DNA of 64,000 nucleotides from positions 4,754,557 to 4,818,556 of the forward strand of contig CM030933.1 in assembly GCA_018136815.1 (NCBI GenBank), read 5' to 3'. The position numbers and the translations under genes were made by a program. The notes under the pieces are model-generated. The model was not told the DNA's origin, searched no databases, and saw nothing but the letters and a program-made list of their open reading frames with translations. Position 1 is the stretch's first letter. The number at the start of each line of letters is the position of its first letter. Source of the stretch: Isochrysis galbana. Its lineage: Eukaryota; Haptophyta; Isochrysidales; Isochrysidaceae. This document shows positions 59,601 to 64,000 of this stretch, piece by piece.

Positions 59601-60153
59601 TGAGGAGCTGTGGCCGCGCATTAGGCGGGCCATGGAAGCCGCAAAGCGCGACGCCCTGCGACAGCAGCAGCGGTGCAAGGGCGCCGATGAACTGGCGCAA
59701 GACGGCATGGACCATGAGCAGGCCGACCGCGAACCTGGGAGCGCGCGGGGCGCCGGTGCTCATAACGACACTGTCACAGAGGAGAAGCCGGAGTACGTTG
59801 CCAATGTCGAACTCGCCAGTGTTACCGATGGCGAGGACGAGTTGGCGGCTGAGGTCCCTGTGTTTGTGGTCTCCTTGAGTCATAATATGATGCGCGCAAT
59901 CTTGATGGAGCTGGAGCATCTGACAGCCGAACAGGTTGAGCTTCTCAACATCCCCTTCTCCATCCCACTGACTTTGCAGTTGGATGACCAGATGAGGCCG
60001 ATCGCCACGCCGTGGGCTCAGGCGCCGCTACGGCGCGGGTGGTACCTCGGCGATCCGCAGCGTGTGGCGGCGGTATTGGAGGAGATTGAAGAGGACTTGA
60101 TGTGGGAGCCGCCAGCTGAGTCGGACGTGGGCGAGGAGATGGCAGAAGGCTGA
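56617..60153 (+). CDS. tandem (double-domain) phosphoglycerate mutase-like protein
   Basis: Four inferred exons (56617-56838, 57930-58529, 58946-59175, 59325-60153) give 626 residues with two dPGM/histidine-phosphatase domains. Domain 1: [52 protein letters not shown] and [17 protein letters not shown], with both catalytic His. Domain 2: [55 protein letters not shown], then an insert and [18 protein letters not shown], where HGN has become HNM. In domain 1 the substrate-binding RHY of NERHYG is VHC. Each half thus lacks something the other keeps. The domain link (GAG|GTGCGT ... TAG|GTGCGT) is phase 0. If that intron is retained, a stop at 58862 gives a 384-residue single-domain protein. The family interconverts 3- and 2-phosphoglycerate in glycolysis. 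The first 20 residues ([13 protein letters not shown]) could be a targeting peptide. Confidence 0.82.
57313..57375 (+). repeat. diverged copy of exon sequence inside intron 1 of the mutase
   Basis: Within the 1,091-bp intron, GCGGGCAAGCTGCTTCAGCA and following bases translate as [15 protein letters not shown], close to [14 protein letters not shown] at the end of exon 1. A second echo, ATCGAGCTCGACGT, lies at 57522. They look like relics of local exon duplication. Confidence 0.45.
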
Positions 60154-61530
60154 GCGCTTGCGGACTGCTCGCAAGGCAACCCTCGCCCTCTACCCTTGTG
60201 AGGGACTCGTACGGCCCACCGGCTATCCGGTGCGGCACCCGCTGCAGAGATGCGGGCTCTTGGAGAGCCGCCCCGCTGCCCATAAGGCGCGCGCACCCTG
60301 CTCGTGAGCACAGAGGCTATGCATGTTCTCGGGAATCTTGATATTGATATGCCGACCATGCAAAGAGGCGTCACCGACCCCCTCATCCCCTGGCACTTGC
60401 CGCACTTCGCGGCGGTGACGTGCGGCCCCTGCGTAATGTGAGATAGGCGACCGCGTGTCTGCAGGCGACTTGGCATATGGGGTGCCGATGCAATTCGAAG
60501 CCGCTCTCTCGGCTCACTTCACACCCTTCCACGCCACTCTACGGCTACCATCTGAAGCTGCCATCTCGGTGCATGCCCTACCTTCCTTCACGTGCTACGC
60601 CGATGTGATCCGAAGCGGCACTTTCGGTCCATCCGCTTGCCGTCCGCATATATGCCCTCTTGATAACGTTGTTGTAAAAAGCACTCGACTTTCTCGAGGC
60701 TATGGCAAGTATGTCTCTAAGAGGCTGCACGTACACATGGACGTGATGAGTATAGGCCAGCATGTGTTCACGCGTGTAGAAAGACCCTTTGAAGATTTGG
60801 GTCTAGGCCCAATCTTTACGACCTCATTTACTTTGCGCACTCCACGAAATGAACTTCATTTTCCGAGGTAAAATGGAAAATGGCGCTACATGCGACATAT
60901 GTTGACGATTGCGAGAGTTGGATGATCTTGAATATGATATACTAGTATGATGTTTTCGAAAGGCGGCTTGGGCTTGGTTTCATTCGGTATCTCCCTCCCT
61001 CCCTTTGGTATCTCCCTCCCTGCCTCCCTTCGGTATCTCCCTTGCTCCCTTTGTTGCGGGTAGGGGGAGTCCGTCCCCGCGCCCGAGGGGCCGAGGGGTA
61101 TCGCTCCCACCCCACCCCCCTCTCTCGCGCCAAGGTCCTCCGAAGATCCATTTCGGCCGAAGGCCCGGCCTCAGCGGCCTTCAATTCCCCTTCCCCCTTC
61201 CCCCCTCGGTATCCTCCGAGAGTCGTTGCCACGAAGCCGCGGGGGGAGATCCCCCACGTTCCACAAACGGATCGAGCATGACCACTGGCTCGATATGCGA
61301 CGAGACGGAAGGGGAACGATCGGCGGGAGACTGGGCGGAAATGGCTAGGACTGATGGAATGGCGGACTTGACCACCTCCTCACCTCAGCAGAGGAAGGCG
61401 GAAGGGGGGAGGGCGGGCTTGGGCTTGGGCGAGGGCGAGCGCGAGGACGGAGCGGACATGGCTGGGCGATTGGAGGTTGATAGCCGGAGGCTGAGGCTGA
61501 GTAAGGGAGTGGTTTGGTACGGACGGAGTG
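60154..61530. other. intergenic, no gene recognised
   Basis: CTTCGGTATCTCCCTCCCT-type repeats (three units) at 60985-61050. Other frames lack resemblance. Confidence 0.35.
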
Positions 61531-61534
61531 TTGA

Positions 61535-61600
61535 GAACGATGGACGAGAACGGGAACGGGAACGAGAACGAGAACGAGAACGAGAGCGACGAACGAAGAA
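61535..61600 (+). repeat. GAACG(G/A) hexanucleotide-type microsatellite
   Basis: GGAACGGGAACGAGAACGAG and further GAACGA units, about nine in all. Confidence 0.8.
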
Positions 61601-61645
61601 CAACAGACGACAGAACGGATAGAGTCCGACGGCTTGACGACACGG

Positions 61646-61725
61646 CACCACACTATTAACACCAGCCGATTTTGGTGTTAATCCTGAGTGATTAACACCT
61701 GATTAACATTAAATTACAGGCCCTG
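61646..61725. mobile_element. possible hAT-type MITE end
   Basis: The right end, reversed, reads CAGGGCCTGTAATTTAATGT, a typical hAT terminus. TTAACACC/GGTGTTAA motifs recur inside. The left end is unclear. Confidence 0.35.
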
Positions 61726-62100
61726 CGCCCCTCTTGAAAAACTTTCCACGTCGGAATGGTCGATGTGAGTACCTTGGCAGGAAAGTAGGTAGGAAGAGAG
61801 CTCTCGCTGCAACCCATTACTCACATCGCAGATATTAGCAAAGCATGCCAAGGCGCTAAGATGCTGCACCCAAAGCTCATCGACCCGCCCGTGGGGCATG
61901 TAGGGCATGGGCGGGCTTGCCAGCACCTTGCGGGCGGAACGCGCAACGGCAACTAACTATGGAGCTAACTACTGTTAAACATGTTTAGTGTTCTAGAACC
62001 CAAATAACCCGTATAGATATCCCAGCAAGAGCCCAAATATCCCTGAAATATCTAGAGATATCTATGTGGAGCAAATCCACCCAAATATCCAAGACAAATA
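61726..62100. other. intergenic, AT-richer
   Basis: CCCAAATATC motifs recur at 62000-62105 (four copies), similar to the motifs of the MITE at 47797. No gene. Confidence 0.4.
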
Positions 62101-62109
62101 TCCGGATAC

Positions 62110-62310
62110 TTGTGCTTACCCCTAGCCCCAGGGCCCCTGGTCGAAGCAGCGCGCGCGGCCTCCCCTTCCCCCGCTTTCCAGAGGGGAGGGAACGGGGGAG
62201 GGGAAAGGGGGAGTGGTAGGAAAGGGAGGGTAGTTAGGGATAGCACTAGCAATCTGCCTCGCGCCGTGCGAGTAGCGGTTAGTTTTTTAAGATTTTTTTC
62301 TCAACCGGCG
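62110..62310 (+). repeat. dispersed repeat E, without MITE
   Basis: GCGCGCGGCCTCCCC, then GGGGGAGGGGAAAGGGGGAG, then CGAGTAGCGGTTAGTTTTTT correspond to 47735-47796 plus 48244-48345, which are separated by the 447-bp MITE. This copy therefore represents the unoccupied state. Confidence 0.6.
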
Positions 62311-62800
62311 GGCAAACTGGCCAAATCTTCACTACGCTCCCACTGCGCGTAGAAAAACAAACATTGGTTCCACCGAGGATTGTGAACCCCAAGTGAAACT
62401 CCCACGAAACCCCTCGACTTTATTTAGGTGTTAGCCCTGATCCTTCAGATGTTTTTTTCTCCCTCTACTTTGGAGGTAAAGTATCTAGTTGTGCTCTTTC
62501 CTCTCTCTTTCCTCTCGTTCTCATCTCCCTCCTTCTTGGTTGTACCGGTGGGGGGAAGATCCGTCGGTCGACCATCTCACCAAGACTTTTGTATTCTCTT
62601 GGGAAGTACAGATCCTCTCTTCTTTTTCGCATCTCAGATCTCTTTTTGTGTCCCGCCCGTGTACAGTGTCCGTCATATAAAAAAGAGGCATGAGAGGGGA
62701 ATGAAGAGATTATTCCCGCCCCATATTTATCCTCTTCCTGTTTCTTTTCTCTCTTTTCTTTCCCTCCCTTTTCCCTTGTTCGCCAGAGAGGTCTTATCTC
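62311..62800. other. intergenic, no gene recognised
   Basis: T/CT-rich upstream region of the next gene. Confidence 0.35.
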
Positions 62801-62809
62801 CCTCTCTCT

Positions 62810-63440
<631 letters not shown>

Positions 63441-63442
63441 TC

Positions 63443-64000
63443 ATGCGTGACGACGGCCGCGACGCCGTTTGCCGCAGGCCATGGCTGGCTCTTTACCAGC
63501 CAGGGCGCGGACTGCTCGCCTCTCGACTTGCAGCGGCTGCCGCTTCGCGCCACGACGACCCCACACACGACGAGCTCCTCGCTCTGCCCTTTGAACTGTG
63601 GCTCGCGATCGCCTCTCATCTCGGAAACTTTGGATGCCTCTGTCGGCTCGCCTCTGTCTGTAGGGCGCTCTGGCCGCTCGGCAGGCACCCGGGGTTATGG
63701 GAGCGCCTCTGCCGCGAGACGTACCGCCTCGACGGACACCTGCCGGCCGAGCAGCTGCTCAGGCTCTATGATTGGTCGTGGATGAAGATGTTTGTATGCA
63801 GGCCAAGGTTGCGCTTTGACGGGCTCTACTTCAACTCTCACACCAAATTGCTGAAAGGCCTGCAAGAAGGCCGTGGGATGAAGGAGAAGGACGAGGACTT
63901 CTACTCAGCCTGTGGCAAGTGGTCCACATACTATCGTATCTTTCGCTTCTTTGCCGATGGCAGCATGTTTGTGTGCATCACCTCGCAGTCACCAGTCGAG
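63443..64000 (+). CDS. FBXO9-like F-box protein, N-terminal part, runs off the window
   Basis: From the ATG at 63443 the frame is open to the window end: 186 codons without a stop. Residues ~48-95 form the F-box: LLALPFELWLAIASHLGN, CRLASVCRALWPLGRHPG, LWERLCRETY, a good match to the LPxEL...CRxW pattern. The segment after it, WMKMFVCRPRLRFDGLYFNS, corresponds to the MFxxRPRxRFDGVYIS signature of FBXO9. FYSACGKWSTYYRIFRFFAD then matches the conserved YYR-(I/L)RFF-DG block. FBXO9 is the substrate receptor of an SCF ubiquitin ligase. The animal protein has a TPR-like N-terminus before the F-box; here only ~45 residues precede it, as in fungal and protist forms. The start follows directly on the CT tract. 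Confidence 0.82.
   Translation, partial: MRDDGRDAVCRRPWLALYQPGRGLLASRLAAAAASRHDDPTHDELLALPFELWLAIASHLGNFGCLCRLASVCRALWPLGRHPGLWERLCRETYRLDGHLPAEQLLRLYDWSWMKMFVCRPRLRFDGLYFNSHTKLLKGLQEGRGMKEKDEDFYSACGKWSTYYRIFRFFADGSMFVCITSQSPVE

Noticed and set aside
60455-60871. 138-residue plus-strand frame after the mutase gene
   Set aside because: No domain, no homologous pattern and no upstream tract of the kind that precedes the other genes.

Overview
The window is nuclear DNA of a eukaryote, most plausibly a unicellular alga (a haptophyte is my best guess, about 0.5; other GC-rich algal lineages are not excluded). The genes are GC-rich and carry short GT-AG introns (76-275 bp, one of about 1.1 kb). 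There are no operons or Shine-Dalgarno sites. Gene families are typically eukaryotic: an F-box protein, an oxysterol-binding-protein-related protein, flavin monooxygenase, AMMECR1, CCDC25, a MATE transporter and an algal-type membrane histidine-kinase-like protein. Very long CT/GA microsatellites and poly-C/poly-G runs lie just upstream of most gene starts. No rRNA, CRISPR array or confident tRNA gene was seen; one degenerate tRNA-like Pol III promoter is present.

Layout. 0-5.4 kb: edge of an unknown gene, an AT-rich island with broken coiled-coil frames, and a hAT transposase. 5.9-7.5 kb: CCDC25 joined to an RWD domain. 7.5-11.6 kb: repeat-rich intergenic DNA. 11.9-13 kb: ORD-only OSBP-related protein. 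13.2-16.8 kb: a LINE remnant split by a ~1.1 kb element (called MERA here, after the first residues of its reading frame), plus relatives. 17.4-25.5 kb: AMMECR1 (-), hydroxylysine-kinase-like/AT-hook protein (+), flavin monooxygenase (+). 25.6-29.6 kb: LINE pieces and tandem repeats. 29.7-31.5 kb: class 3 lipase (-). 32.3-33.7 kb: second MERA copy, inverted and nested in another repeat. 36-37.1 kb: a two-repeat protein with a C-terminal CaaX box and no recognised family. 38.7-41.4 kb: LINE fragment and a four-exon thiolase (-). 41.6-48.5 kb: a giant CT tract, several repeat families, an unknown ORF and a complete MITE. 48.8-53.6 kb: MATE transporter, tyrosine-recombinase remnant, histidine-kinase-like protein (all -). 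54-56.5 kb: repeats. 56.6-60.2 kb: phosphoglycerate mutase with two domains in tandem. 60.2-63.4 kb: repeats and a long CT tract. 63.4-64 kb: start of an FBXO9-like gene running off the window.

The host genes do not form one pathway; lipid-related functions recur (thiolase, lipase, OSBP-related) but nothing shows that they act together. The most informative novelties are the nested MERA retroposon-like element with 17-bp target-site duplications and a recognisable unoccupied relative of its insertion site; three unusual domain fusions (CCDC25-RWD, hydroxylysine kinase-AT-hook, double phosphoglycerate mutase); the CaaX two-repeat protein; and an intron population in which 10 of 15 inferred 3' splice sites read AG|GT, as do many donors.

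Exon limits were inferred by eye from reading-frame continuity, protein-family similarity and GT/AG dinucleotides. They have not been checked against transcripts.
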